64,000 nucleotides of DNA from Vanilla planifolia. Lineage: Eukaryota; Streptophyta; Magnoliopsida; Asparagales; Orchidaceae. A model generated the notes under the pieces. That model saw only the letters and a program-made list of their open reading frames with translations, did no database searches and was not told the DNA's origin. The DNA is taken from assembly GCA_023846275.1 (NCBI GenBank), contig JAIUJO010000072.1, forward strand, positions 888,501 through 952,500, read 5' to 3'. The position numbers and the translations under genes are program-made. Positions 1-13,058 of this stretch are shown piece after piece (the first letter of the stretch is position 1; each line of letters opens with the position of its first letter).

Positions 1-3000
1 GTAATTGAAGTCATGTAAATTATGGTTTAAAAAATTAGTTATGATAATATTAATGTTCCTATTGGTTAAAGCTAAGATTTAGTTTTTAGATAAAGCTAAA
101 GTTGTAGCCCAGATAGGCTTATAAATCTTATATATGACCATAGGCATGGCTAACAGAAAGATTCTTTGTGTTACATCTTAGCATGGTAGCATGCCTTTGA
201 TGGTTTAAGACTATCCCTAAAATGTTTATATGACAAATAGATCACCATATATTCTTGATTAGGGTTTAGGATAACCCTACATTTACTCTTATAGTTGGTA
301 AAAGTGGGTAGATTAAGATCATGATGTCTAACTAGATGATCTTACTTTAGATAAGATTTATGGATGGAACATTGCTCAGTTTTGGACCCTTAAGCTATTG
401 ATGTATAAAGTTTTGTAAAGAGTGTCAGATTAGTGATCAATGCCTAATAGGTAATTTGCTAGTTTAAAAGAGAGAGCTAGTCTACTTAATCATGTACTCC
501 AGTTAGTTGCATCATAAACTCATTCATCATGTTAGCTTAGTGAACTACCATGCATCTATTCCCATATCTGATCATTATATTAATTTTATCCTACTTTATA
601 TATTTGATAAAGAACCACACCAGTACATATTATTTCTACAGTTTTACTTAAAGATTTATTATTGAGTTCAGATCTACTCTCCTATTATTTTGATATGTAG
701 CGCTAAGGATATAATAACTTTCTTATGAGTTTGTTATTAGGACTATCTTACTGAGTATTTAGATATTGATTAGCTCTATTTAATTCTTTATTTTTGTGGT
801 AGTGATGTTGTTTCTTTTGAAGGATATTAGGTTGTATTGGACGTTACTTTAGGACATTGATATTTGAATCTTGTATTGTCACTTATGATAGACTTCGTTT
901 GTGGATATTATGTTTTGTACGTATGGCTATGTATTCTTTTCGTTACATTTTCTTTTTTACTATGTATAAATAAGTATATATCAATTGCTAAATCTAGGGT
1001 GAACTAGTCCCTAAATTATTTGGGTAAAAAAACCATTGACGTGTATCATTCATTGTATCATACATGCTGTGATCATCATGATTAGAATGTGGAATCAAAA
1101 CTTCTAGTTTGAGTATCAAGCCTATTGTGCAAAAGGTTATTTAGGCATGTTCTTTGACTCTATACCGGTTTTGTTGCACTAAGGATTTTATGTAAGAAAA
1201 GTTGTTCAAAAATAATGTGTGACACTAAGTTAGATTGAGAACAAAGTCTTTAAATAGATTAAATTAATAGTGATATTTGTAATCAATTAAAAAATTGAAT
1301 GAATTATTTGCATATTTTTGCAATTAAAATGAAAATTTTAAACATGTTCTTTATTAAGGGTAGTTATGAGACCATTACGCAATTTTTCATCTTACGAACT
1401 ACTAAATAATACAAAGTTGATGATGTGACATCTTCATGTATTTGAGATCATTTATTTTACTTTAAATAATGAGAAAAATTGTTTGGGTAAATTTCATGAA
1501 AACTATTGTTAGGTTATTTTTTTAGGTTTTATAAAAAATAAATTTATTCTATGCAACTAGTTTCACGTAGTCCTTCATATATGCAATTTGATATCTAGTT
1601 AGACGTAACTAGATTTAGCTACTATAGTAAAAGTGGTCAGCTTTGAAATTTTTTCATGGCTCATGCCCTTAAAATGTGATATGCTTTTTTTGCTACCAAT
1701 ATGCATCATAATTGACTAATTCAATAATAAGAGGTCTCATAAAAGAATGATGTAGTACAACATAGAGCAATAATGGCACATTAACAATGTACTTGTCTAA
1801 TAAAAGAATTAAAGAGTACTATAGAATTTTGATGCATAATATCCTAAGTGTTGTCTTGTACAAGCCCGTTTTAGTGAGATACACAATATTCACAATATGA
1901 TCAAGCAAACTTTATTTTTTCAAAAAATACATATATAAAGTGCAGTCAAGAGACATGAACATGGTTCAAAGATCTCTAGAATGAATAAAACATGCACCCA
2001 TGGAATGAAACTTCCTAACCCAAAGAAATTAATGTTTAAATATAAATCGTAAAGCTATTGATTAGATGTATTTGCCTAATGTGATAAGTAGAATAGTCAT
2101 ATTCAAATGATAATGTCCATTTTTCCATTGTAACAATAAGCAGTAATAAAACTTTTCTAATTTGATGATTGAAGATTATCATGGCTATTTTTATAGCTTA
2201 TAAAGCATATAATGAAACAAATGCTTTTGTAGAAGAAAATATCTATGCGAAAGATGAATCCCTTTGTAAAGTTCGTTGAAGTCAAGAATCACATGATTAA
2301 TAAGATAAATAAGATGAATTAAGTTGTAAGGGTGAGCAACTGGGCAAAACCAAAGAAGAGAAAGTAATAGTAGATGTTGGAGGCCAACATGTGAAAGAAA
2401 AGAATTTCCCTAAAGATCATCCTAGTGATTTGATACACCAAATTTATCAAATTCTCTTGAAAAATAGAGGAAACACAAAGCCATATATCTAATAATGTAA
2501 CAACAAATGAATAACACATTACAATACTAACACAATCAAATGGTTCAAAAACATACTTAACCATATATATGCAATTTTCAAAAGAATTAAAATCCTAGTC
2601 TAATAAAAAATAAGCACAATAATTCAAATAACAAAGAATACAAATAGTACTCTAGGGTGGTCCAATGTTCATCAATAATTATCGCTAACATTGATGAATG
2701 GAACTAGTAGCTCAATTACCAAAAATCATAAAATTCAAGAAGAATGCCATCCCATAAATATACTTACTCTGATGCTACTAATTAGATGCTTAGTGTACTA
2801 AATTCAATAGTGTGCTCTCCCCTACCCAACAAAATCATGGTATGGACCGACACTCATATTACATATTGTGACCAAATCTAATAAACTTCTAAGAATAATC
2901 AAATATGACAACATCCTAGGGCTCTAAGAGTCCCTAATAATAATGTGTACTCCTCAACTAACCTATACTTTTCTAAGGCTCAAAACTAAGCTCTTTCAAG

Positions 3001-6000
3001 CATTCAATCAAGAACATGAAGGACATAATCACCTTAGAATCCATCCAAAGTTTTTGATGGGCTTAATCTTTTGCTTCACAATAAGAAACTTAGTCACAAG
3101 AATACCATTGGTTTGGCTAAGTTTCTAAGTGTTATTATAAAGTTTATGCCCTTGGATAAAGTCTAATTTGCACAATCTAGCACTTTGCACATTTCTTAAA
3201 AAGTTAATGTAGTAGAAATATACGTCCTATTCTTGTTGTGATACTCAAGTTGAAATTGTGTTATCTTAACGAGGTTTTCATGTATTATATGCAAGTTTCT
3301 AGTAAAAAAAAAATTCAATGTAATAGCATGCATTTTCATTTCATTTTAGTATAAATTCTCACTTCTAACCACTTAACAAACAAAGAGGTGACAAAAAAAT
3401 TAAAATAGATATCCACCAACAAAGGTAATGAAATATGTTGATAAATTGCCCTAGCATTCTTAGCTTACTTAAAATAAAAGGAGAACCTTGAAGATCATAG
3501 TAATCACTTGTTATCAATTTCAAAACAATTCTATCATCCCTTAATTAAAGAATTTATTGAAACATCAATTTGTCATTTAATATTTTGAATATTATATGAC
3601 ATTCTCCATGGTAGCCACAAGCTTATTTTGTATTAATCTTCATGTAACCCACAAGGCATTTCAATTAAACATACTTTTAGCCATAATAACAAATATTCAA
3701 AAGTAATCTTTTGAATTCACAAACTTGATAAGTGATGTTCCATCTTACATTCTCATGTATGATTTTTGTAAAGAATATACAATTATTTTAACAATATTTC
3801 ACATAATAAAAGGTAGAAGACCATAATGAGCTCACAAAGTACTAGAAGTGATAAGTGAGAGAAATTCATCATGATATAGAAACTTTCGTAGAAAAGGGTT
3901 TAAATGACTGCTTCGATAGTCATTCTCAACACCACATGATAATTTTGCAATATAGTAATATTTATCTTTATATAGATCTTAACTAAATTTAATGTATAAT
4001 CTCAAGGATCATTATCCCTTGTAATCTTAGTAGAGGACTTTTCTTTGTCTAGGTTTTCCTTCCACTTCTTCCACACATAAAACACTTCTTCCTCTAATAT
4101 TTTCTCTTGATTGATCTCCTTTCATGTTCTTATAGCTAAACATTTCTCTAAAACATATCAAAACCACATATTAACAATCACTAAATAAAGGGATTTGCCT
4201 AACTACTGAGAAGCGGTTTATCTTAAGCATAAAGCCCACCCAAATAAAAGGTGAACAATTCCTCAATTTGAAGAATTTCATGCACATCTCTATTTTCATA
4301 TAACCATAGTTTTATTTTAATAAGGCGGATGTAAAGCTTTCCCTCTATGTTATTTAGTTTAATGTTATCTAGATTTCTTATAATACATCATCTCAAAAAA
4401 GAAAGCATTCATATTAAAATTGTCCTCGCTTTTATCGAACTTAAATGTTCAAGATTCAAAATTCAAAATAAAATTTTCTTAACATTAAAAATTTAAATAC
4501 ATTTCAATTCAAAATTAAAATTTTAAATGTCTTAAAGAGGAAACATACCATGATTAAGGTACAAATAAGTAGAAAGAATGGTTATGTGACGTCACCCCCA
4601 CCTTACCTTAGATTTCATTCTCAAGTATTGACAATTTCAATAGCCATTTGTGAGGCATTTTAGCCTTATCAACCCTAATGGTATTATGATATATGTATAT
4701 CCCCTTCTTATTGCATCTTAGTTTTATAATATGGTCCAATGATTCTCTTCTAAGCTTTCCAACTCAACCACTCTTATATTATTATAGGTTGAAGGAGATA
4801 GGAGTCATTTTGAGCTAGTATTGGGATCATCAGAGTTAGTAGACCAAATGGATGAAATTTCATCTTGAATTATTTTTAAATAATAGTAGTTGAGGTATTA
4901 TTAATATTCTTGATTATTTATTATACTCATTGATGTACTTTGTATTCTATTAGAATATTATTAATTGACTTTTATATATATAAGTTTACATTCATTTTAT
5001 ATTGTACTTGACGTATAATGCCATTTCAATAATTCATTTTTATGATTTTCATATTCTTGTTAATAGAAATTGATATTTGTGAGTTATATGATTATGTTGG
5101 TATTTCAACATGTATGGAAACATTTGTAAGTTTGTTAATTGATATGTGAATTTTGTTGCACTAAGTAGTTCAAAATAATTTCTAAAAAACCAATTGTTGG
5201 ATATGATTTCTCAAGTTAATAAAAACTAAGCAAAAAGTCAATTAATCTTTTGTTAAAGATGTAGTGAATGGAGACTAGATGGTTAATCAATGGATAAAGT
5301 GGGGCAAAGTAGTAGAATAAGTTATGAGGTCGTCAAAAGAGCAATAAAAAAAAAATTAATTATAGTTGAAAAAAATAAAGTGTTCTAAGTCACAAGAAAA
5401 ATTTAATTTGTTACCATGCTTAGGATGAAATATATTAGAAACAAAAAGAAGATTTTAAAGGGTACAATAAATTGGATTTGAACTCCAAATACTTTCACTT
5501 ATCCATCATAGGCAAAATACCTAATCTTTCTATCAATAAGAAAAAAAAGGAGAAGATACTAGATTAATGGAGATCAGTCAAGTATTGAGGCTATTCAAGA
5601 TTTTGAAGAGTTATTATGCCACTTTGATGAGAATTAAGAAAACATAAATAGTTCAAACAACTAATGGTTAGCAAAAGGTAGCAAACTCACACTCATTAAT
5701 AGTGTTAGTAAAAATTTTGTATGTTTTCAAATAGTCTTTTGTATTTGTATGTTAGAAAATTACTTATTTTTCATGTCCTTTTAAAGAGGAATGCTGTCCA
5801 TGTTGTAAATAAGGCAATTTTTTTATTAAAGTAATGAAGTATTGTCACCAAGCTTGTTTAATATGCATATATTGTGTACTTAATTAGATATTACAAAGAT
5901 GTGCTAGGAAGGCAAGCATAAGGCTCAAAAAAGGATGTGTGAACCCATTATCAAGCATTCACAAGAGTATCAAATCACCATGGAAGTTACAAACCACTTT

Positions 6001-6458
6001 ATTTCAACTTTTGAGAAATTGACTTATTACATTCAACCATCTTGTTTGCACATGCAACCATGTGATTTCTTTTTTGACATTCAAAGAAGTCAACTTGTGT
6101 ATGTACATTAGCACTTCATCCCAAACATGAGTAATTTTGGCGTGAGTTGCTAAACAACCATTTTATTAGGTTATGATCCCTTATATGAAATATTAATACA
6201 AATCCATGGCATCTTAAAAAATTTCTTAGTTGCTTTGTCATTCTTTGTTTTTTTGTTGTAAATAAAAGCACCTTAGGTTAGCTCTTGTATGGGTATATTT
6301 CTTGTACATAAGCACTTATGAATTGTCTAATATCTAAAATAAGTGATGCCTAGTCAATCATTTGGCAAAATCTTTTAATTAACTAGGGTGACTTATAGTA
6401 GAGAAAATAATTTCTAGTAGACAAGTGATGTAGGAAAGGTTTGATTAATTAATGTAAA
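1..6458. other. AT-rich DNA without a recognisable gene
   Basis: This stretch has no open frame longer than about 85 codons and no frame that reads like a known protein. Its texture, AT-rich with scattered stops in every frame, is that of decayed transposon-derived intergenic DNA. Two parts look faintly like LTR or element ends. One is about 860-1020, a T-rich run followed by a TATA-like stretch. The other is about 4850-5060, AT-rich with a TATATATA stretch near 4973. Neither has a visible partner copy or terminal repeat, so I do not call them. The endonuclease domain that should precede the downstream L1 relic would lie in about 4.5-6.4 kb, but I could not recognise it there. Confidence 0.6.
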
Positions 6459-7470
6459 TGGCTCAAAGATGGAGGAAGGAATGTTAAATTATTTCAACTT
6501 TCAATTAAGGATAGAATGTCTAAGCTTAACATTAGTGTCATTTAAGATTCAAACGAGAAAATATTAACTAAATAGGAAAAACTTCAAGAGGTACCTATGA
6601 ATTTTTAGACACAACACTAGTTTAGGAAGGTTATTTTAGATGTAGAATTTCTAAGCAACATACCTAAGTTGATATCTTAGGAAGACAATATTTGGCTATG
6701 AAAAACATCACAATGGAGGTGATCAAAGAAGTAGTATTTAAATTAGACAACGATATGCAACATTTATTGAATGGCTTTAGTTATCAGTTTTTTAGAAAAT
6801 ACTCCAAAAATTATAGTCTGTGATGTACTAGAGGCTGCCAAGGACTTTATCGCTAAAACATTAATTTCTAGAGCGATTGCAATTATCAAGTTAATGCTAA
6901 TTCTTAAGATAAAGATGTCAGAATAATTTAAGGACATTAGGCTACTTTGTGTATGTACTTTTATTGAGAAAATTCTATATAAACTACTAGAAAATAAGCT
7001 ATATGTATTATTACTAAGAATCACATCTCTTGATAAGTTAGTTTTGCTAATTGGAGGGAAATTTATGATAATATACTTCTATGAAAATAATTAACGGGCT
7101 CTCTCAATAAGAAAGTCATATATGGGAATTGCTTTCTCACGCTAGTCATACAAATGTGCATTTGATAGCTTGTCAAGTGATTACAATGACATTTGATGCT
7201 AAAAAAATTTCATTTTTGAAATTAAATGAATGGTTGATCTAGAATATTATAAAAGCTCACAGTTCTCTTTCAAGGTCAATGGAATTACTGATTGATTTTT
7301 TTATCCATATACACGATTAAAAAAGGAAACCTTATCTCTCCAACACTATTATGTTATCCATGCAAACTTTTAGTTTGGCACTAATGAGTTTATTTACAAA
7401 TTAGAAACTAATGCATTATGCAATACCTCAAGGTCTCCCACTAATTTGTCATCTTAGTTATGTTTGTGAT
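6459..7470 (+). pseudogene. L1-type LINE ORF2 relic: reverse transcriptase domain
   Basis: This is a decayed non-LTR retrotransposon reverse transcriptase, readable only with frame changes and in-frame stops. It opens at 6459 with WLKDGGRN, matching the plant L1 motif WLKEGDRN that precedes the RT domain. It continues with IPKLIS and EDNIWL near 6665-6695 and with EVVFKLDND near 6727, the usual EAVF.LD..SAPGPDGF block. DVLEAAKDFIAKTLISRAIA follows near 6820. FKDIRLLCVCTFI at 6927 corresponds to the conserved F.DFRPISLCN. Further on are an ISLDQ-like block, a KAFDSLSWD-like block (CAFDSLSSDY) and a RLKKGNLISPTL block near 7315-7350 equivalent to RGLRQGDPLSP. The catalytic YADD box survives only as Y-V-C-D at 7459-7470, so the first catalytic aspartate is lost. 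Block order and content support the L1 clade; the element is certainly inactive. Confidence 0.85.
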
Positions 7471-8400
7471 ATTCCCATTTTTAGTTGAGAAGATTTAAGA
7501 TCAAAGAGCCATAAAAGAAAATTTGTAAAAAATAGGTCATGTTAGGTCCTTAATTAACTAAATAGAAGAGTAATGTGCTTATTAGTAGATCTATGAAGGA
7601 AAAATTAACTAAAATGATAAGAAAGCTCATGGTTTTTAAGCATTTGTTTTTTAATAGAAAATGGAAAAAGAAGTATATTATTACAAAATTCTGCATAAAA
7701 AAACTAAGCATCACTATGCTATTTTTGTAGTTTATTAATCTTAGTGAGACATATGCTCAATTCTATTAAACATTTCAATTAATGAATATAAATCCCTCAA
7801 AACCTATTATAGACATCACTAAAAAAATTATGAATAGGTTCCTTTAGGGGATATTGGGAACATTCACAAGCAATGCTATGCTATTTAGGACAAAGTCTAT
7901 ACTCTTATAGTCGAAAATCATTTTAGATTGATGTAGCTAAACAATATCATCTTTTCCAACACTATTAAGCTAAGCTAGAAGCTAATGACTAATTAATTGC
8001 TTTAGGCCAAATTTATGAAAGATAAATACATGATTTGTATTGTAACGATCATCAACTTATACACATTGAAATGCCTGGATAAAATCAGAGATATGGATGG
8101 TGTAAGATCATACAAATACATATCTACATTCAAAGTTCTCCAATTGGAGCACTACTAAAGAAGAGGCCCTTAGCATACTAGCTCCATGGAAATTAATTAG
8201 AAGCAACTTTTTCATGTCAAAATCAAGAAAAATGATATAGAATTCTAATTGCCCTACTAGGTAGGAAACATTAAACATTTTTATGCATTTCCTTGAATAA
8301 TTAATTGGCCTCCAAATGTCTTTGTTATTCTAATACGGACCCTTTAAAGCATGGTTCTAGAATTTGTCATATTGCAAAGAAGGTATGGTCTTTCTTTGCC
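7471..8400 (+). pseudogene. L1-type LINE ORF2 relic: region after RT and zf-RVT remnant
   Basis: This continues the upstream RT relic in the same orientation. About 7565-7660 reads KSNVLIS followed by a lysine-rich stretch and VFKHLFF, as in the plant L1 segment just after YADD (N..KS...S....... LGF..G.FP). About 7795-7850 contains DITKKIMNRFL*G, matching the ..KI.R.FLWGG motif. A KFMKDKY block lies near 8010-8030, and about 8362-8395 reads ICHIAKKVWSFF, the usual C..A..VW.FF segment of the zf-RVT domain at the ORF2 C-terminus. Stops and frame changes are frequent. No RNase H domain, poly(A) tail or target-site duplication was recognised downstream, so the 3' end of the element is not defined. 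Confidence 0.7.
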
Positions 8401-8824
8401 AGTACAATGGCAATGTGTCAAGTGAAGGCATATAACATTTAGAATACTATTTAGAACTAGTGGCTTCAAATCATTAGGAGCACAATAAGGTATGATGTGA
8501 TTCAAACCATTCTATTTTTGATGAGATAAAAAACTCAAAAAGTAAGGAATAAGAAATTAGTGTTGGTAACAAGTAAATTAATGAAATAAATTATCAATAT
8601 TCAAATGTTTCTCTCTAATACAAAGAAAGAAAGAGGATATGCACTTGGTGTAGCTAGGTTTGGTCCCTCCCCATTATGAAAATGAAAATAATGATGTATG
8701 ATTCATGTTTGTGGAGTTTCTAATTGCCAACATAGTGAAGCTTGACATTAATAGAAGCTACAAGTATAGTGAAAATTATAATTCAAGCTTATAAAAGTAA
8801 ATATATTTATTCATTGGAGTGTGT
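8401..8824. other. AT-rich DNA, no gene seen
   Basis: This short AT-rich stretch lies between the L1 relic and the first TG-rich block. It may include the decayed 3' end of the L1 element, but no poly(A) tail or coding block can be identified. Confidence 0.5.
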
Positions 8825-8874
8825 ATGAATCATAACTCAATTTATCTATGAGTGTAACTCGATTTATGATTCAT
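8825..8874. repeat. Imperfect inverted repeat at the left edge of TG block A
   Basis: Arms 8825-8844 and 8855-8874 are inverted copies. The outer 10 bases are an exact palindrome pair (ATGAATCATA and TATGATTCAT), and about 16-17 of 20 positions pair overall, with a 10-base loop. The same segment also holds a short direct repeat, AACTCAATTTA / AACTCGATTTA. It sits exactly at the change from ordinary AT-rich DNA to the TG-rich block. Confidence 0.7.
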
Positions 8875-11221
8875 GTACATTTGTGGTTGTGTGTGCATGC
8901 ATGTTTATTTGCATGTGTTTGTGTGGATGTATGCTTTTATACATGCTTGGGTGCATACTTGTCTGTGTGTTTGCATGCATTGATGTTCTTGTGTGCATGC
9001 ATGAGAGTGTGTGTGTCTATGTGTGTATAAACATCTGTATATGTGTGCATACATTTATGCAATTTCTTGAGTACATGTATGTGTTTGGGTGTGCTTATGC
9101 ATGTGTATGCGCATATGTGTGTGTGTGTCTTAATGCAACTTCTACATTCGTGCCTATGCATGTGTGACTTTGTGTGTGCATGTTCAAGAGCCTACATGTG
9201 TGTGTGCATGTGTGTGTGCATGTGTGTGTGCATGTGTGTGTGTTTATGTCTGCATGTTGTCTATGTTTGTTTGCATGTTTATGTGTGTTTATGTGTGCAT
9301 GCACTTGTGTGTCCATGTGGGCATGTTTTGCATGCATGTGTGTGTGTGTGCATTCACATGTGTGCATGTGTTAGTGCATGTGTAACTGTGTACTTGTGTT
9401 TCTATTTGTATGTGCATGTGTATGCATTTGTGAGAGCCTATGCATACATGTGTGTATGCATGTGTTTTTCTAAGTGTGTATGTGTGTGTGTGTGTGCTTA
9501 TGTTTGTTTGTATGCATGTGCATGTGTGTGCTGGTGCATGCATGTACGTGTGTGTGTTTGAGTATGGGTTCATGTGCCTACAAATTTATGTGTGTTCATA
9601 TATCTTCGTGTGTGTATCAGTGTGCTTGTGTGTGTATGCATTTGAGTGTGCATGCAAACGTGCAAGTGTGTGTGTGTGTATGTTTGTGTGTGCATGTGTG
9701 TGGGTGTGCACATATGGGTGTGCATATGGATTCTTATGTTTGTATGTATATTTGTGGGGTTTTTTGTATGTTTGTGTAAAAGCATGTGTGTGTATGAGCA
9801 TGCAAGTTTGTGCATATGTGTGCATATGCATTTGTGTGTTAGTGTATACAAGTGTGCTTGTGTTTTAGTGAGCATGTGTGGTTTTACATTTTGTATGTAC
9901 ATGCATGTTCATGAGTTTTTGCATGTGTGAATGCATTCATGGATGTTTGTTAACATGCATGTGTGTGCCTACATGCGTGTTAGTGTATGCGTGAGTGTAA
10001 GTGTGTGTGCATGTCCTTGTGTGTACATATATGTCTTTGCACATGTTTATGTGTGTATGTGTAAGCATATGCTCTTTTTTGTATTTGTGGATGTGCAAGC
10101 ATGTGCATGTTTGTCTGTGTACTATATGTATATTTGTACATGCATGTGGGTTAAGGTGTTTGTTTCAGCATGTGCGTACATGTGTGTGCATGTGTGTATG
10201 TGTGTGCCTATGTATGTGTGGGAGTGAATGTGTGTGTGCTTCTTTTGCATGCCTATGTGCACACTTGTGTGGATATCCACATGTGTTCATGTGCAAATGC
10301 ATGTGTTTATTTGTGTGTGTATGCATATGTGTATTTGTGCATGTGAGTGGGTATGTGTGTGCACTAATATTTTTTTCATGTTAATTTGTGTGTTTCCTTG
10401 TATTTTCATGGGTATGTGCATGCATGTACTTGTGCAGGAATCTGTGTGCACATTTTTTTATTAGTGTATGTATATGTGTGTGTACATGTGTGTGTATGTG
10501 CATGGTATTATGTGTGTGTGTGTGTTGGTATTTGTGCCTATGAATGTTTATTCTTATGTGTGTGTAGGTGCATGCATGTGTGCTTGCATTCATGTCCTTG
10601 TGTTCTTGCATGCATGCATGTGTGTGTATGTGTGTGTTTGCATGTATGTGCATGTGAGTGTGTGCATATGAAAATATGTGTGTGTGTTTGGGTATTTGTG
10701 TGTGTGCATGTGTGTTTATGTTTGGGTGCATGTATGTGTATATGTGTAAGCTATGGATGTCTTCACATACATAGGTCCATGTGTATGTATGTGTGTTTAT
10801 TTGTCCACGTGCATGTGTGTGCTCGCATATGTCCATGTGTATTGTGTGTGTGTTCATGTGCATATTCCAATGTGTGTTTGTGTGCATGTACATGTGCATG
10901 GGTGTGTACATTTGTACATGTTTAGTGTGTGTGTGTACATATACATGTGTGTTTGTTTTCGCATGCCTCTGTTTCTATTTAGGCATGCGTGTGTGGGTAG
11001 TTTGTATGTATGTAGGTATGTGTGTGTGGATATGTGTTCATGCATGTATGCATTTGTGTGTGCATGCAACTGTGTGCATCGACACACTAGCAAATGTGTG
11101 TGGGTTCATATGGGTGTGCTCATGTGTCTAATAGCATGTTGGTTTGTTTGTGCATGTATGTGTATATGTGTACGCTTGTCGATGTGTGAGTTTATGTTGG
11201 CATGGACCTTTGTATATGCGG

Positions 11222-11243
11222 GTGTGTGTGTGTGTGTGTGTGT
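11222..11243. repeat. Uninterrupted (GT)11 microsatellite
   Basis: This is one of the longest perfect GT runs in block A, and a natural candidate for length polymorphism. Confidence 0.8.
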
Positions 11244-12610
11244 ATGTGTTCATGTGTGTGCATGTGTGCATGTTCATGTGCATTAATGGGTGTGTGTGTG
11301 TGTGTGTGAAAGCTTGTGTGTGTGCATGTGCTTGTTCATGCATGTGTGTGGTGTGTGTATTTGTAGGCATGCATGTGTGTGTGTATGTATGTGTGTACAT
11401 GTGTGTTCTTACGTGTCTTTTTATGCACATGTCTGTGCTTGAGAACTCTTCTATGGGTATGTGTGTGAGTCCAAGCATATGCCTGCACATGGCTATGTGT
11501 ACATGTGTGCATGTCCTTATGATTGAGCTTATGTATGCATGTGCACATGTGTGTTTGACCATCAGTGCATAGGTGTGTGCATGTGTGAGTGTGTGCATGT
11601 GCATGTTTGCATGTGTGCTTATGTGTGTGTATGCATGCATGTGTATGTGTTTGTGTTAGCATTTGTGTGCTTGTTTGTGTGTGTTTGTTCATTCAAAAGT
11701 CTGTAAAAGATTGTGTGTGTGCATGAGGGTTTGAACGTGCATATGCATGTGCATATGTTTGTGTGTTTGAACATGTGTGTGCATACATGCGTGTTTGTGC
11801 ATTCATGCATATTCATTTGTGTGTGCATGTGTGTGTATGCATATGTGTTTGTGTGTTTTTATGTGTGTCTGTATACGTATTTGTATTCTTATATGCGCAG
11901 GTGTGCCTGCGGACACATATGCATGTGTGTGTATGCATTTTTGTGTACATTTCTAAGTGCTTGTGTGCATATGTGTGTGCATGTTCATATGCAAGCATGC
12001 ATGTGTTTTAATATTTGTGTATGTGTAGCTATGTGTATTTGTGTGTGTGTGTGTGTCTTTGCATGGTAATGCTTGTGTCTTTGTGTATGTGTGTGTAGGT
12101 GCATCTATGTATGGGTTTGTGTATGCACATGTTTTTATTTGTGTGTAAGTATGCACATGTGCTTTTATGCATTTATTGCACATATACATGCACATGTGCA
12201 TGTGCACATGTGTGTGTTTGTGTTTGTCTTTTTTTGTGAATGTGTGCATTTTTGTTTCTATTTGTGCATGTGCATATATATGTGTGCACATGTGGATGTG
12301 TTGGTGTGTCTATGCATGCATGTGCATTTGTACATGCTTGTGTATGTGTCTGTATATGCACATGTGCGTGTGTGTATGCATATGTTTGCACATGTGAGTG
12401 TGCATGACTTTTCATGCATACATTTATGTGCACTTATATTTTGTGTGTGTGCATGTCTATGAGCCTATGTTTGTGCATGTGTGCTTGAGTGTGCTTTTTT
12501 TGTTTATGTGTGCATGTCTTTGTATGTGTTTATATGTGCATATGAGTGGGTGTATCTGTGTACACGTGTGTTCTTTTATGTGTGTTTGTGTGCATGTACT
12601 TGTGGGTATG

Positions 12611-12672
12611 ATTGCGTGCATTTCCTCATGTGTATGCATGTGTGTGTACGATTGTGTGTATTTCCTCATGTA
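12611..12672. repeat. Local 40-bp-period duplication in block A
   Basis: The motif ATTG(C/T)GTG(C/T)ATTTCCTCATG occurs at 12611 and again at 12651. It shows that block A grew partly by local segment duplication and not only by dinucleotide slippage. Confidence 0.65.
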
Positions 12673-13038
12673 TTTGTGTGTGTGTAGGTGTGTGCATTTG
12701 TTTGTGTGTATGTGCACATGCATGTGGTCTCTGTTTATATATGTTTGTACTATACGTGGTTGTGTTCTATGTATCCACATGGATGTGTGTATGGTGTGTA
12801 GGTGTGGATGTGCATGTGCAGGCATGTGTTTGCACATGCATGTATGATTTTATGTGCATTTGTGCACGTGCTTGTTTGTGATATATGTGCACATGTCTAC
12901 ATTTGCTTCATTGTGTGACTATGTGTGTGTAACTATGTGAGTGCACACGCATGTGCATATGCCTGTTTAGGTGTGCATGTTCTCTTTTGTGTTTTCTTGT
13001 GTGAGTGAATCTATGTGTTCATGCATGTTGCTTAGTGT

Positions 13039-13058
13039 GTTGTTGTTGTTGTTGTTGT
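13039..13058. repeat. (GTT)n trinucleotide microsatellite
   Basis: This is a perfect GTT run of between six and seven units inside the TG-rich block. It is the only clear trinucleotide run I saw there. Confidence 0.8.

Noticed and set aside
2319-2564. 81-codon minus-strand frame and 61-codon plus-strand frame (2943-3128)
   Set aside because: They resemble no known family, lie in AT-rich DNA and have lengths expected by chance.
3590-3860. Possible minus-strand copia integrase fragment (a VIMAKSMFN-like stretch)
   Set aside because: One short resemblance without the neighbouring integrase motifs; it did not extend in either direction.
4850-5060. Possible solo LTR (TATA-like stretch followed by T-rich sequence)
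   Set aside because: No terminal TG/CA, target-site duplication or second copy could be found.
6764-7024. 86-codon minus-strand frame
   Set aside because: It is a shadow of the plus-strand L1 relic, which matches the RT family block by block.
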